Assembly (NCBI GenBank): GCA_035048485.1
Contig: CM068590.1
Coordinates: 11,149,329-11,213,328 of the forward strand
Length of the DNA stretch: 64,000 bases
Direction: 5' to 3'
From: Pteria penguin
Lineage: Eukaryota; Mollusca; Bivalvia; Pterioida; Pteriidae
Positions 16,983-26,779 of this stretch are shown here, piece by piece. The first letter of the stretch is position 1. The number at the start of each line of letters is the position of its first letter. Under the pieces are notes generated by a model. That model was not told the DNA's origin. It worked only from the letters and a program-made list of their open reading frames with translations, and did no database searches. A program made the translations under genes and the position numbers.

Positions 16983-18104
16983 CTACAACTCCTTTGATTC
17001 TTTGAATTCTTTTTCATTAATCCATTGATTATATTTGTCAGGCCAACCCTCAAATTTTACCAACCATTCAGTTTCCCCCAATCTTTTACGTTTACGAATT
17101 TTCTTTTCAATATACCACAAACTTTTACCAGGTTGTACAAGTTGTAATTCAGTTTCATAAAAATTCCCCTTAATTGGTTCATTCAAAAAATCGATAAGTT
17201 GGTAAATAGGAATATTTTGTTTTAGAAATCTGCTTTGTACTTTAAAAATCTCAGACGACCATTGCTGATGATATGAACGATTAAAAACCTGTTTGATATG
17301 GGAAATACGCACCAAATTTCCTAATTGAAATTTAAACTTTCTTCTAGGTGCTAGTTTTCTTTGTTTCGATTTTTCTTGTAAATACATATAAGCAAACAGA
17401 TCTGGCTCATTCTTTCCAGTAACATCTTTTGGTGGAATTCCATTAAGGGATGAATGAGGTGTGGAGTTATACGAATCAATGAATTTTTGTAGGACTCCAA
17501 TGTATTTATATGATCTTTCCTTTGTGAAATAACGGTATAATCGTGTTTTCAAAGTTCTGATTACTCGTTCAGCATAATTAGCTTTAGTTTCATTTTGTGA
17601 TGTAAAATAATAAATATCATTATCTTCACACCATTTCTTAAACCATTGATTATTAAATTCTGCACCTTTATCACTTCGTATCTTTTTCGGAATAGGCATT
17701 CCACGTGCAACCAATGTTTTAAATGCATCTAATACAGCTTTCCCTGTTTTCTGTTGTACAGGTTCAACCCAGAGAAACCGGCTAAACACATCTATTACAA
17801 TCAACAAGAATCGTACATGGTTGTTGTGTTGTGAAATGTTGGATACATCTGCCAGGTCTACATCATATTGAATTGTGGAACCTTCCACCTCGACTCTTGC
17901 ACGTTTGACAGGTTTTCGAGTCGGTTTTGTTAAACTATAACTGTCAAGACTTTGAAGATACTTTCGTATTTTGTTTAATCCAATGCTGTGAATACCTTGA
18001 GATTTGAGTATTGCCAACACTTTTGAAGGACTTGAATATGCACCACCAAGATCAAGGTTATAATAAACATCTCGAATCCTTTGTTTTTCCTCTGTAGTCA
18101 ACAT
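16983..18104 (-). CDS. RVE-family integrase with chromodomain (Polinton INT)
   Basis: 373 residues. The DDE core is clear: TIQYDVDLADV (Asp 1), KIRSDKGAEFN (Asp 2) and ANYAERVIRTLK (Glu). Conserved contexts include FLLIVIDVFSRFLWV and SYNSTPHSSLNG. The last 45 residues form a chromodomain (WYIEKKIRKRKR ... EWLVKFEGWPDKYNQWI), which in Polintons is thought to guide insertion to chromatin marks. The N-terminal helical segment lacks an obvious HHCC zinc motif. All catalytic residues are present. A TATA box lies about 40 bases upstream. This is the first gene of the morphogenesis block. Confidence 0.96.
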   Translation of the reverse strand: MLTTEEKQRIRDVYYNLDLGGAYSSPSKVLAILKSQGIHSIGLNKIRKYLQSLDSYSLTKPTRKPVKRARVEVEGSTIQYDVDLADVSNISQHNNHVRFLLIVIDVFSRFLWVEPVQQKTGKAVLDAFKTLVARGMPIPKKIRSDKGAEFNNQWFKKWCEDNDIYYFTSQNETKANYAERVIRTLKTRLYRYFTKERSYKYIGVLQKFIDSYNSTPHSSLNGIPPKDVTGKNEPDLFAYMYLQEKSKQRKLAPRRKFKFQLGNLVRISHIKQVFNRSYHQQWSSEIFKVQSRFLKQNIPIYQLIDFLNEPIKGNFYETELQLVQPGKSLWYIEKKIRKRKRLGETEWLVKFEGWPDKYNQWINEKEFKESKEL

Positions 18105-18135
18105 GATGAATGTAATAAAGCAAATATTTGTTTAT

Positions 18136-18150
18136 GTTTTATATACTTTA
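18136..18150 (-). promoter_or_regulatory. TATA box for the integrase-capsid block
   Basis: Minus strand AAGTATATAAAACAT about 35-45 bases before the integrase ATG at 18104. The eight genes from here to the polymerase are tightly packed, so this may be the main promoter for them. Confidence 0.55.
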
Positions 18151-18156
18151 TTTCTT

Positions 18157-18672
18157 TTAATGCAAATAATTGAGGATTTCAGCTCTACGAATAGTGCGAT
18201 CAATATGGGTTTCTGTCCTTTTGAGATACAACCATTGCTGCTTAGTCAGACGTATTCTCTCCAGTCCTGGTTTGCCATCTATATATCGAACAAACTCGAT
18301 CATTACTGCTGAGTTCTCCAGACAAACTACTGAATAGATTTCGTTTGTAAGTGGAAACTGGTGTACATGTATACATTTCGTTTGGTTATCTAGATTTGTT
18401 TGTACACAATCTGTCCCATTGACATCAAATGTTGCTTTTAAATTACAATCTATATGTTCACATTCAGTTTTCAAACTCGTAAAACTTGTTATCACTATTG
18501 ATGTTACCACTGCATAAAGTATCAGTACAACAGCTGCTATTCTAAATACTCGAAGAGGAAACTTTAAATTCTCATTTACATCATTTTTCTCTATCATCAA
18601 ACTCTGCGCCACAGTTTCAGGAATGAAGGTGTTGCATCCACCATTTTCCATAGGATTTCTCCGACTTGCCAT
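18157..18672 (-). CDS. Predicted type II membrane glycoprotein, 171 aa
   Basis: Not recognised. The ATG at 18672 is the first (the open frame above it starts only with TTG). Residues about 1-45 are polar and cytosolic. A single membrane span follows (RIAAVVLILYAVVTSIVI). The rest is an ectodomain with about five cysteines and two N-glycosylation sequons (NGT, NQT). The C-terminal part (VMIEFVRYIDG ... IRLTKQQWLYLKR) resembles the end of PC4-type domains, an odd match for an exported domain and possibly chance. It lies directly upstream of the integrase with its own TATA-like site at about 18,748. Together with 4887-6417 this gives the element two predicted surface proteins. Confidence 0.75.
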   Translation of the reverse strand: MASRRNPMENGGCNTFIPETVAQSLMIEKNDVNENLKFPLRVFRIAAVVLILYAVVTSIVITSFTSLKTECEHIDCNLKATFDVNGTDCVQTNLDNQTKCIHVHQFPLTNEIYSVVCLENSAVMIEFVRYIDGKPGLERIRLTKQQWLYLKRTETHIDRTIRRAEILNYLH

Positions 18673-18775
18673 GTTGTATCTTCTCAAATGAAAATGGAAA
18701 CAACCAATTCACTCGAATGTGACTAAGGGAATGAATTTCACAACATTATGCAGAGGATTTATAAATTTCTTTCAG

Positions 18776-18785
18776 CACACACACA

Positions 18786-18844
<59 letters not shown>

Positions 18845-18846
18845 TT
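18776..18846. repeat. (AC)n microsatellite followed by long A run and T6
   Basis: About 24 bases of alternating CA, then roughly 41 A, then six T. It separates the 171-aa membrane gene from the 109-aa gene. Such a run is prone to length change and could act as a nucleosome-free spacer or a site of assembly error. Confidence 0.9.
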
Positions 18847-18917
18847 ACAATTTTATTAAAATGTGCATATATAAATTATTATACAACAAAATTATCTGAC
18901 AAAGTTATGTGACAAGA

Positions 18918-19247
18918 TTATGTTACAAAAAGTCGTTTCTCAATATGTAACAGCTTTAAAGTAAACTTATAAATAATATTTTTCCATTTATTATTTTGTA
19001 ACTTTTCTTGTATACAACGGACACAGCTATAATGATTTATACAGCATGCATAAGAAGTATCAAAGTTCTTTCGTATAAACATCAAAGTGTTCACATATTC
19101 TTCTTCTAGAATGTCTTCTGTGAAATGAGTATCAAGCATCTCCTTTACTGTTATTGTTTGAGAATCACAATCTCGTAGAATTCTTTTTTTTATATTATTT
19201 GATAAAAGCACCATGAATATTCCATCTCTTGAATGTGGACAGTTCAT
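18918..19247 (-). CDS. Hypothetical Polinton protein, 109 aa
   Basis: Not recognised. It begins MNCPHSRDGIFMVLL. A later segment, SYACCINHYSCVRCIQEKL, has four cysteines and a histidine in a spacing that could bind zinc (CC...H..C..C). No membrane segment. The start is nine bases after the stop of the 148-aa gene, so the two are probably co-transcribed. It lies in the right-arm block of four small genes. Confidence 0.7.
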   Translation of the reverse strand: MNCPHSRDGIFMVLLSNNIKKRILRDCDSQTITVKEMLDTHFTEDILEEEYVNTLMFIRKNFDTSYACCINHYSCVRCIQEKLQNNKWKNIIYKFTLKLLHIEKRLFVT

Positions 19248-19256
19248 CTGAAAATA

Positions 19257-19703
19257 TTAATACACGTTTAATTCTGCTGCATCAATTTTTAAGGCATATT
19301 TTCTTATTTTATCTTTACGCTTGCTTTTTATTAGATTTTCATCTTTCAGCAATGGATCTTGAACAGCCGCTTGAATATTTCCATTAGGAATGGAAGACAT
19401 AATCATAAAACCTTTCCATCTTTCTTCAATATCCACATATCGTAATTCTTCGAATGCGCGATCAAAATACATCTCAATTTTGTCTGCAGATGATAGTGTT
19501 ACACATTCATGTCCAAGTTGATTCCCTTGTCCTTCTACACAACCATTGCAAATAAACATATCAGCCACTTTCATGTTTAATGCAGACGCATATGCCAAAC
19601 ATAAAAGATTTCTGATTAATTTCCTATATGTCTTGTTTTCTATCTCAGACATGACTTGTGACTCCATTCTTCGATACAAAAACATCTGTCTATTCAAATC
19701 CAT
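19257..19703 (-). CDS. Hypothetical protein with CxxC...HxxC motif, 148 aa
   Basis: Contains MFICNGCVEGQGNQLGHECV, a compact C..C........Q..H..C cluster followed by a conserved-looking helix (KIEMYFDRAFEEL). I recall a family in invertebrate elements and some DNA viruses with the pattern C.GC......Q..H.C; this would fit it, but I cannot confirm that without a search. Function unknown; zinc binding is likely. Upstream helices (ETYRKLIRNLLC-like) are leucine-rich. A lysine-rich region (KSKRKDKIRK) could be a nuclear signal. Confidence 0.72.
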   Translation of the reverse strand: MDLNRQMFLYRRMESQVMSEIENKTYRKLIRNLLCLAYASALNMKVADMFICNGCVEGQGNQLGHECVTLSSADKIEMYFDRAFEELRYVDIEERWKGFMIMSSIPNGNIQAAVQDPLLKDENLIKSKRKDKIRKYALKIDAAELNVY

Positions 19704-19768
19704 TTTTTTTTCTGGAAATATAATTTATTAAACTTGGGTCAGCCTTGCATATAGATTAATCTATTGTA

Positions 19769-20248
19769 CTACTTGTTACAGAGATTCCTTTTTCTTTTTT
19801 CAACTGGTGACAATCTTTTTATTGTTGTCTTATTTTTACGTCTCTTACAACAATTAAACGTTTTGAAAAAACAATCTTCACACAACTGGAATTCATATAT
19901 ACTGGTAAATAATCTATTTAGTTCATCCCATTCCTCCTCATTGGTATTGCATCGTTTCATAATTTTTCTAACACCGGGTTTACATAAATCACAAGCAAAG
20001 CAGCCTTGGCATATAGAATCATTAAAATAGTCCAATGTTTTACAATGGATACAGTATGGGCATTCCTTTGAACGGTTAAATTTACTATGAATAACACATT
20101 TGGGTGATCTTAACTCAATTTCTTTTCGTGGTTTCTTAATCCATAAACTAGCATTGGTCCATGCTGCATCAACATCTAAATGTATGGTGGGCTCCGACTT
20201 TTCCATTTTATGAGATCTGACACTCTCCATTTCAATATCATTCGACAT
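19769..20248 (-). CDS. Cysteine-rich zinc-binding protein, 159 aa
   Basis: Not recognised. Three cysteine clusters are visible: CPYCIHC, CQGCFACDLC and CEDCFFKTFNCCKRRK, about 14 cysteines in all between residues 50 and 140. It resembles a RING- or treble-clef-type multi-zinc protein, but the spacing does not match a standard RING. The end is basic (KNKTTIKRLSPVEKRKR). The ATG overlaps the end of the 86-aa gene by 11 bases. A regulatory role, in transcription or ubiquitin transfer, is possible but unproven. Confidence 0.72.
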   Translation of the reverse strand: MSNDIEMESVRSHKMEKSEPTIHLDVDAAWTNASLWIKKPRKEIELRSPKCVIHSKFNRSKECPYCIHCKTLDYFNDSICQGCFACDLCKPGVRKIMKRCNTNEEEWDELNRLFTSIYEFQLCEDCFFKTFNCCKRRKNKTTIKRLSPVEKRKRNLCNK

Positions 20249-20498
20249 TTTCAGGTCCCTTTAAAAATGAAGCCAGTAACTGTATACTCTCTGCTAGGCT
20301 GTATAGTTTGTTAAATACTTCCTCTGATATACTGGTTGTTTTAGCTAAGTTCTTATAATAAAGTTTTATCTCACCTTTAGATTTCTTGATGGTAATTTCC
20401 TCGGTTAAACTAATACAACAAACGATTTTAGATGAAGTAGATTTCAAAATGTGTAGATTTCCTTCTTTCTTCACCAAGTCTATGTAGGCTTGTGCCAT
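20238..20498 (-). CDS. Hypothetical PC4-like small protein, 86 aa
   Basis: Starts at the ATG where the right terminal repeat ends; the open frame continues upstream through the repeat, but that part is repeat-encoded low complexity, so I start at 20498. The layout is several beta strands then a helix (IKLYYKNLAKTTSISEEVFNKLYSLAESI), similar in outline to the first exon of the 7097 gene. Both recall PC4-type DNA-binding domains, a weak inference. A TATATAA box lies only about 20 bases before this ATG, shorter than usual, so the true cap site may be upstream or the box may serve another start. It is the first gene of the right-arm block. Confidence 0.65.
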   Translation of the reverse strand: MAQAYIDLVKKEGNLHILKSTSSKIVCCISLTEEITIKKSKGEIKLYYKNLAKTTSISEEVFNKLYSLAESIQLLASFLKGPENVE

Positions 20499-20834
20499 GA
20501 TGAAATGAAACGCCGGTTTATATAAGATGTCGAGTGAATACAAAAAAAAAACTTGACAATTATTCATTTTATAGCAAAGAGTAATTAATGTTATGAGAGG
20601 AGCAGAGGAGTGAACTAATTTATGAGAGTTGTGAGGAGCAGTGAGTGGTAGTGAGGAGCAGTGAGGCTCCTGAGGAGCAGTGAGTGGTAGTGAGGCTCCT
20701 GAGGAGCAGTGAGTGGTAGTGAGGCTCCTGAGGAGCAGTGAGGCTCGTGAGGAGCAGTGAGGCTCCTGAGGAGCAGTGAGGCTCCTGAGGAGCAGTGAGT
20801 GGTAGACCCCCCCCCCCCCCAATTTACATCTACT
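20496..20834. repeat. Polinton right terminal inverted repeat
   Basis: Mirror of the left repeat: AATTTACATCTACT at the end, C14 (20807-20820), then tandem units around GAGGCTCCTGAGGAGCAGTG and GAGTGGTAGTGAG. It has more units than the left (about seven against four or five). Identity is highest in the outer 70 bases, lower in the inner part with the TATATAA box and ATG. Homopolymer length is identical (14) on both sides, consistent with recent copying or conversion between ends. Confidence 0.9.
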
Positions 20835-20840
20835 CGAAGA
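20835..20840. repeat. Target-site duplication, right copy (cgaaga)
   Basis: Identical to 1399-1404. Confirms the right border of the Polinton. Confidence 0.95.
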
Positions 20841-22454
20841 TTGCGCGATCGGTTTCCATATTGGCGCTTATATGTCAAATTAGGCGTTGATCGCATGTGT
20901 TACAAACGTTCTACTACGATTTCTCCAAATAAGGCAATATGTCAAGTGGTCTTCTCCATATTTGGAAAAATTCCCATGAAGTGCAATTGTAATTCATCGG
21001 CTTGCGTCATTACGGCGAATGGATATTTTAACACACAATAAGCGACAAAATAATAAGTGTTTAAGGGCAATATATTGATAATTTAAGTAAAGCAGACCTA
21101 TACTTGAACATATTTCTGTGCAATGAAATTCAATGACAAGGATAACAAAGCCGGTTTTGCAAGAACTTTTACTACTTTAAAGGAGGTACTACTTTGTTAC
21201 GTGAATTAAAAAGGCGGTGCAGAGGTAAAATTTTTACGATCGCTAGAAGACTGTCGAGCAAATGCCCGACGCCTTAAAAAAAACCATTGGTCTTCAGCGC
21301 ACATGAAAATGATCGCAAAATTAAGGCACGTGGTATATACGCAAAATGTTTCAAACGACTGAATATCCTAAATAATAAATACTAAAACACTTTAATATTG
21401 ATATTTATTTTTGAAATACAAAAAAAACCCCATTATTTTTCAACATATAAAATAAAACTGTAAAACTATACTCTACCACACCGATGTCGGGTATGCGATT
21501 CAGCAAGGGATGTTTTGTTTACTCACCATGTCTCTTGATCCCTTTCCTATTGTCTGTTAAGTCAAGGATAAGAAGACATATCTTAATTGTGTCACTGATT
21601 CAATAATAAACTCAAAATAGAAATTAACATGCGGAATTATAAATCGATATAAAGATGCTTGTTCCCAGTTTCTGGAGGTGGTGTTCACCTCCTCAAAATA
21701 CGAAATGCACACTTTGCAAAATGAAAGTCACACTCCATATTTACCACAGCCCTATTTTATTATTTATAACAGTCTGATTCAATTTAAACACGTTACAGGA
21801 AGTTGACTATTTAAATGCGGCGTATGCAAGCTCCAAATATTACCACTGACGCCTTACTGATCTGGAACACGCTGATGGCTTTTTCTCTACAAGATCCAAT
21901 TATGACTATTTTTTAAATCCCACCAGTGGAAAATTCTTCCTGATAAAATTAAGAGTAACAAAGTGTGTGTGTGTGTGTGAAACGCTTATGCCCCCGGTGG
22001 CACCAAATTCCAAAACGTTATTTTTAGCGCGAAGGAAGCTGTCAAGGTTAAATGTTATCGACCTTGGTGTCATTTAAAAGGGCTTCATTAGTTGTTTGCG
22101 GGGGGGGGGTTATAATAATAGCTTTTAACAAAAAACAAAAGAAAACAAAAAAAAAATATCCCAGACATACCACATAATTAAAGGGTACAAGCCTATGATG
22201 GGGACTTTAAACAAGTATGTATCGTTGTGTTGTCACTCCCGATCCATGTGGAGCGAAACCTTGCAAAATCTTGCAAGGTTGAACTCGACCACTAAGCGCA
22301 GAGGTCATCTCGATTAACTATACGATCATCTTATATCTAAAAATATAGTCAGATGAAATGCATTACGAAAGTAAGAGACAGACGAACGAATTACAACGAG
22401 ATACAGAAACATAGGTTTTGACAAATTTCGTTAATAGATCTTATCACAACACTG

Positions 22455-22591
22455 TAGTGGCGGATTACGGGGGGGGGGGGGGGCTCCTCCTTTTCGCCAC
22501 ACATAAGTAGTTTGTCAATAAAGTAGTTTGGCTTATACTTGACTTTCACAGGTGCGCCCCCTATTTTTAGGACATCCTGGATCCACTACTG
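22455..22591. mobile_element. Small MITE with TAGTGGCGGAT-type ends
   Basis: Left end TAGTGGCGGATTACGGGG and right end CATCCTGGATCCACTACTG are imperfect inverted repeats, and CACTG flanks both sides (22450-22454 and 22592-22596), a plausible 5-bp target duplication. The interior has a G14 run. Similar to the better preserved copy at 52543-52685. Confidence 0.5.
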
Positions 22592-23324
22592 CACTGTGTT
22601 TGTTTATCAAAGAGCCTCTGTTTCGATACCCAGATGAACCACTAATAAGTATATTATCCTCCACGTAGTGTAAATCACAGCCACGGCTTTTGTCAGTTCC
22701 TTGTAGGTTCATTTGTCCTAGAATAGGATGCAAACCCAACTTTTACCGAGATGAAGGCTGCATCTATAAAAATGAAGCTATATTTGAATACGCCTTCCAA
22801 CCTTCATTTTCTCTGTCTCCAAGCAAAAAAGGCTCCAGCAGAAAAAAAAACCTACAGCGTAGGGGTCTTTATTTCGAATTATTAAACATTTATTTGAGAT
22901 TCATCATATTTTCAGATCAGAACACATCGTACTTCCGTACTTTTTTGTGATCGCATGCTTATCATATAAAACACTGGCAGATCCAGGAAGGGGGGATGGG
23001 TGAACTGTTTCGATGGAAAACAAAAAACAAATCATTTTTGAATGCTAAACAATTACACTACAAGGTACCACAGCATTAGGTGGGCTTTCTTTTTTTAGGT
23101 GCGAGGACCTTACTCTTCTTGAAAATTTTTGAATCAGCGACTGATATTACATCTCTATATCTTTCGTAGATGGGCGAGACTTATTTATCATATTCGCTTC
23201 ACATTTCACTAAGTGGGTCAATTCAAAAGTTGTTCATGTAAAGGAAGGAACAAATTGAAATCAGCTATTCATATCATAAAATCGGTACATGTGCAATATA
23301 CAATACATATGGTATATCCATTAT

Positions 23325-23478
23325 GCGCAGATCCAGAGGGGTGGACACGGGTCTGGACCCAACCTGAGATTCGACAAAGATTACTTTTCCAGCTATATTT
23401 CGATGTAAAATATGTAAATTTATACACGAAAAAAAATGATTTAGATTGGCCCCATCTAGACAATCTCTGGATCTGCGC
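23325..23478. mobile_element. Small MITE-like element with GCGCAGATCCAGAG ends
   Basis: Ends GCGCAGATCCAGAG and CTCTGGATCTGCGC are perfect inverted repeats about 150 bp apart. Interior is AT-rich and noncoding. No transposase. Confidence 0.55.
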
Positions 23479-25326
23479 CCCTCCATTACTATCTTTAGAT
23501 ATGTGTAAAGGGGTTGTTATTTTCAATGCTAATGATGATATTATATAATTTCTTATTTATCTTATTTGACCAGTTTATATATTAAATCATCCCAGGCCAG
23601 AGTAATCTGCTAACATAGACAGCTGTGTACAGTTTCTCTGAGATATTCTTAATGACTTTTGAAAATTAATACTTATATAAAAATAACTGAAATAAATTAT
23701 CAAGAGAGCCTTTTACGTGTAATTTAATGTCATGTATCTTTTCTTGTCGTTTTGAAAGTCTACAATACCTTTTGTATTTATAAATTTTACATGCAATAAT
23801 GGATATAATTAAATTTAGATACTCAATATAATCGCTTTGAGTACTGTAAAATTCCAATACTATATATTTTCATTTGATATCAAAATTAAACGTAAGACCA
23901 ACAATATTCTATATATTTCTAACATTAGAACAATAATTAATTTAGTGTTTTGTTTTCAGTTTCCACTATAACATTGCATACAATACATACTGACGTCATT
24001 CTTCCATTTACTTAAGTAATAATTGTTACACAATATATTGCTTAAGAGATTGTAATTAAATTCAGCTATATTTTTATCTACTGCTCGGTAGATTTTTTTT
24101 CTCATACACCATATGCCAAGAATTTATTTCTGTGATTTCAAATTCTTTTGAAAGGGAAGTTTGATAAAATGGTTTATGAAATCTCCTATTCAAAAGGATA
24201 CCGTAAAAATATTTACGGTATTACGGTAACTTTCATTTTTTCCTTGTTTTTTTTTGGGGGGGGGGGTGTTTGTTTTTTCCCTTGGTTTTTGTTTTTGTTT
24301 GGGTTTTTTGTTTTTTGTTCTTTTTTTTTTTTAAATATTACCGTATTTCTTTAGTGTACAATCAAACAAATTTGACAGTTTGCCAAAAATGTCTTTTATT
24401 TACACAACCAATTAAATTTATTTATAATATCACCAGAAATGTGTTTGATATTATGAAAATTGCCTTCATCATCATAGAAATCTTTTGCATATTTGGTATT
24501 ACTGATATTTTATAACTGATCTTTTATAAGAGAATAAACGTTGCTTTATAAAATATACTGAAAATAATGAATAGAATACGGACCGTATTCATGTAATTTA
24601 ACACGTATAACCAGTTTCATACATGATGATGTTAATGAACAAAACGATGTATGTAATTAATGTATTCATGTGTTACAGATTATGCAATTTATATAAAAGC
24701 ACAAGTACGAAGTATAAAATCAACGTTTATTATTCAAAAATGTCGGATCAACCGTGGGTCAATGCAAGTCGCTAAAATAAGAGGTTAACTATAGAAGGAC
24801 AAGAAAGCGACAAACGACACTAGAATAAAGGAAAATGGTCACATTTTCGAGGGGATCTGCCCCTTCCTCAGGAAAAATAAATAAATAAACAACTCCATAA
24901 ACCGAAAATGAAAAAAAAAAAGAAAGAAAAAAAAAGAAAGTAGAAAAGTATATTTAAAGCACTAGTATAAAGATACGATGCTATCGGACGTCAGCTACAT
25001 TTGCTGTTCGCTGTCGAAATGTAAAATGACCTACCCTACATCCTAATTCGTGGTCATAGGGCGACGCATATTCTGGTTTGCCTTGACCCATTCTTGCAGT
25101 ACATTTATATGTATGTGTGTATGCATGTGTGTGTTTATTGTAAGAAGGGAGATTTTACTTTTTCATAGTTTCCGTTAAGATGATACTGACGGACCGGTGT
25201 TATATGGCAGTACCCCCTCCCCCGGAAAAATGACTTTATGGTAATCTTTCCCCCCGGGAAAAAAACCACTGTATAGTGAATACGCAAGATCGCAAATATT
25301 AATTCCGTTCATGTTTTGTATTTCAG

Positions 25327-25442
25327 TCACCTTCCAAAGCTATTGTTCTAAACTTGTGCAGATTTTCTGCCCCACTGGAGAACAAAAGAATGGCGTGTAT
25401 AAAAGCACAACTCAAAACGGTCAATCAGTATCACGATCTTGC
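25327..25442 (+). other. Candidate host coding exon
   Basis: A strong acceptor (GTTCATGTTTTGTATTTCAG) and a strong donor (GC|GTAAGTTTG) bracket 116 bases open in two frames, one of them a plausible helical peptide (KRMACIKAQLKTVNQYHDL). It may be an upstream exon of the gene whose 3' exons I place at 28594-29392, but the phases do not join directly, so linking exons would be missing. Confidence 0.35.
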
Positions 25443-25741
25443 GTAAGTTTGAAATTCCGGATTTTCATTTCACACTTAAGTAAATCCAGCCCGCTACTTT
25501 GTGAATTATAAAAAGAGACATTTTTATTTAAAATATAGATGTCTCAACTTTTAAAAGGGAGATTCACATGTACATGTATTTGCATTGAATTTAGAGATAT
25601 CTCATTTTCTTAAATGGCAAAGTCTTCAATGTTAACCTCTTTTCCTAATACAGAGGTATACATTTAGAATAGAGATATATCTACTAGAATTTCGAGATAT
25701 CTTTAATTAATCCGAGAAATCTCTCTCTCTCTCTCTCTCTT

Positions 25742-26405
25742 TCATGATAAAGCGCTCAAGTGACGTTGCAAGAGTAAGTCATTTGTTTACTTCCTTGACA
25801 CAAATAATATCATAACGCTATACTAATTATAAACACACAATGAATTAGGTAATAAAACAGTTAATAGTTTGACTGTTCCCCAAGTAGCCATGAAATAACT
25901 GTATATTATTACCTAATTGACAATATAAATTAATATTACGTATTTTATGCTGTTTCACAATAAATCTGCCTTTCCTATGCAAATGGGTAACAGTCAGGGT
26001 AAGAGGCTAACAGTAAAACTGTTTCCCGATCACGTGACGAACTGTTACCCAAAGCAAAAGCGTTTTCGTCATAAAGCGCTCAAGTGACGTTGCAAAAGTA
26101 AATCATTTGTTTACTTCCGGCTTCTGGCCAGATGACAACATTATGTCGTGATTTGACAGTGTTTCCGAGGAAGACATTCTTGATTTATTAGAGAAAACGT
26201 ACAACACAAATGATGTCATAACGCTATACTAATTATTAACCACACAATGAATTAGGTAATAAAACAGTTATTTCATGGCTACTTGGGGAACAGTCAAACT
26301 ATTGTCCCTTGGTAGTGGAGAAGACCTGGGAAACTGTTACCCTCTGCCTTCGGTTCGGGACAATAGTTTGACTGTTCCCCAAGTCGCCATGAAATAACTG
26401 TATAA
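25742..26405. repeat. Duplicated palindromic repeat
   Basis: Two direct copies (starting AAAGCGCTCAAGTGACGTTG at about 25,749 and 26,073) share a long block. The second contains a near-perfect inverted repeat of about 45 bases, ACAGTTATTTCATGGCTACT... at about 26,262-26,308 and its complement at about 26,356-26,400, able to form a long hairpin with a 47-base loop. The first copy has one arm only. This looks like a foldback or MITE family. A (CT)n run (25721-25740) precedes it. Confidence 0.7.
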
Positions 26406-26779
26406 TGCATCACGACAATGTTATCATGGAGTCACCATATAGTTAAGTCGAACATCTTACTATTTTGTAGATAGTATGCTGGAATGCATCTGAAACATTT
26501 GAAAATTTAAGGAATACGGTGTCATTAATATACAAGTGATATATATTATCAATATGGCTAGTACTTTGCATGGTTTATATCTTGATATACATTATAACAC
26601 CATAAGTTCAGTCACATTGTCCTTATAACAAAAACTTTTGTCTTGTCCATAAATCAGTAGATGTGTTCTGGATATCCTCCATAATATAAAGGTGTTGCAT
26701 GACCTTGATCCACGTTTATTTTTGAAAGTCACAGTAAACCTACGACCATAATAACAGTTTACAGTTATACTGTCACTTG

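Larger units (their letters stand above)
1405..20834. mobile_element. Complete Polinton/Maverick DNA transposon (19,430 bp)
   Basis: The element begins AGTAGATGTAAATT and ends with its inverted complement, is flanked by identical 6-bp duplications, and encodes the full Polinton set: chromodomain integrase, penton, major capsid protein, adenain-like protease, FtsK/HerA-type ATPase and protein-primed family B DNA polymerase. Morphogenesis and integration genes all run on the minus strand in one block, with 4- to 16-base overlaps or tiny gaps, as in a compact viral transcription unit. Accessory genes fill both arms. Polintons are thought to integrate by their RVE integrase and copy themselves by protein-primed synthesis, and capsid genes suggest that many form virions. 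Intact ends and mostly open genes argue for a recent insertion. The only clear lesion is the split 5' end of the polymerase gene. Confidence 0.95.
20841..25320. other. Host DNA right of the Polinton, MITEs and simple repeats
   Basis: No gene recognised. It contains the inverted partner (about 20,970-21,050) of the left flank repeat, a (TG)n run at about 21963-21979, small MITE-like elements (listed separately), a self-complementary CCTTGCAAAATCTTGCAAGG at about 22,259, and T/G-rich low complexity at 24,240-24,335 bracketed by inverted TTACGGTA/ACCGTA motifs. The many poly-G and poly-C tracts are typical of this genome's repeats. Confidence 0.45.

Noticed and set aside
20615..20896. Frames running through the right terminal repeat with Leu/Ser/His repeats
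   Set aside because: Produced by the tandem units of the terminal repeat. The same happens at the left end, and no independent start or promoter exists.
24148..24515. Phe/Gly-rich frames in the T/G-rich stretch
   Set aside because: Low-complexity translation of TTTTGGGG-type runs between inverted TTACGGTA motifs.
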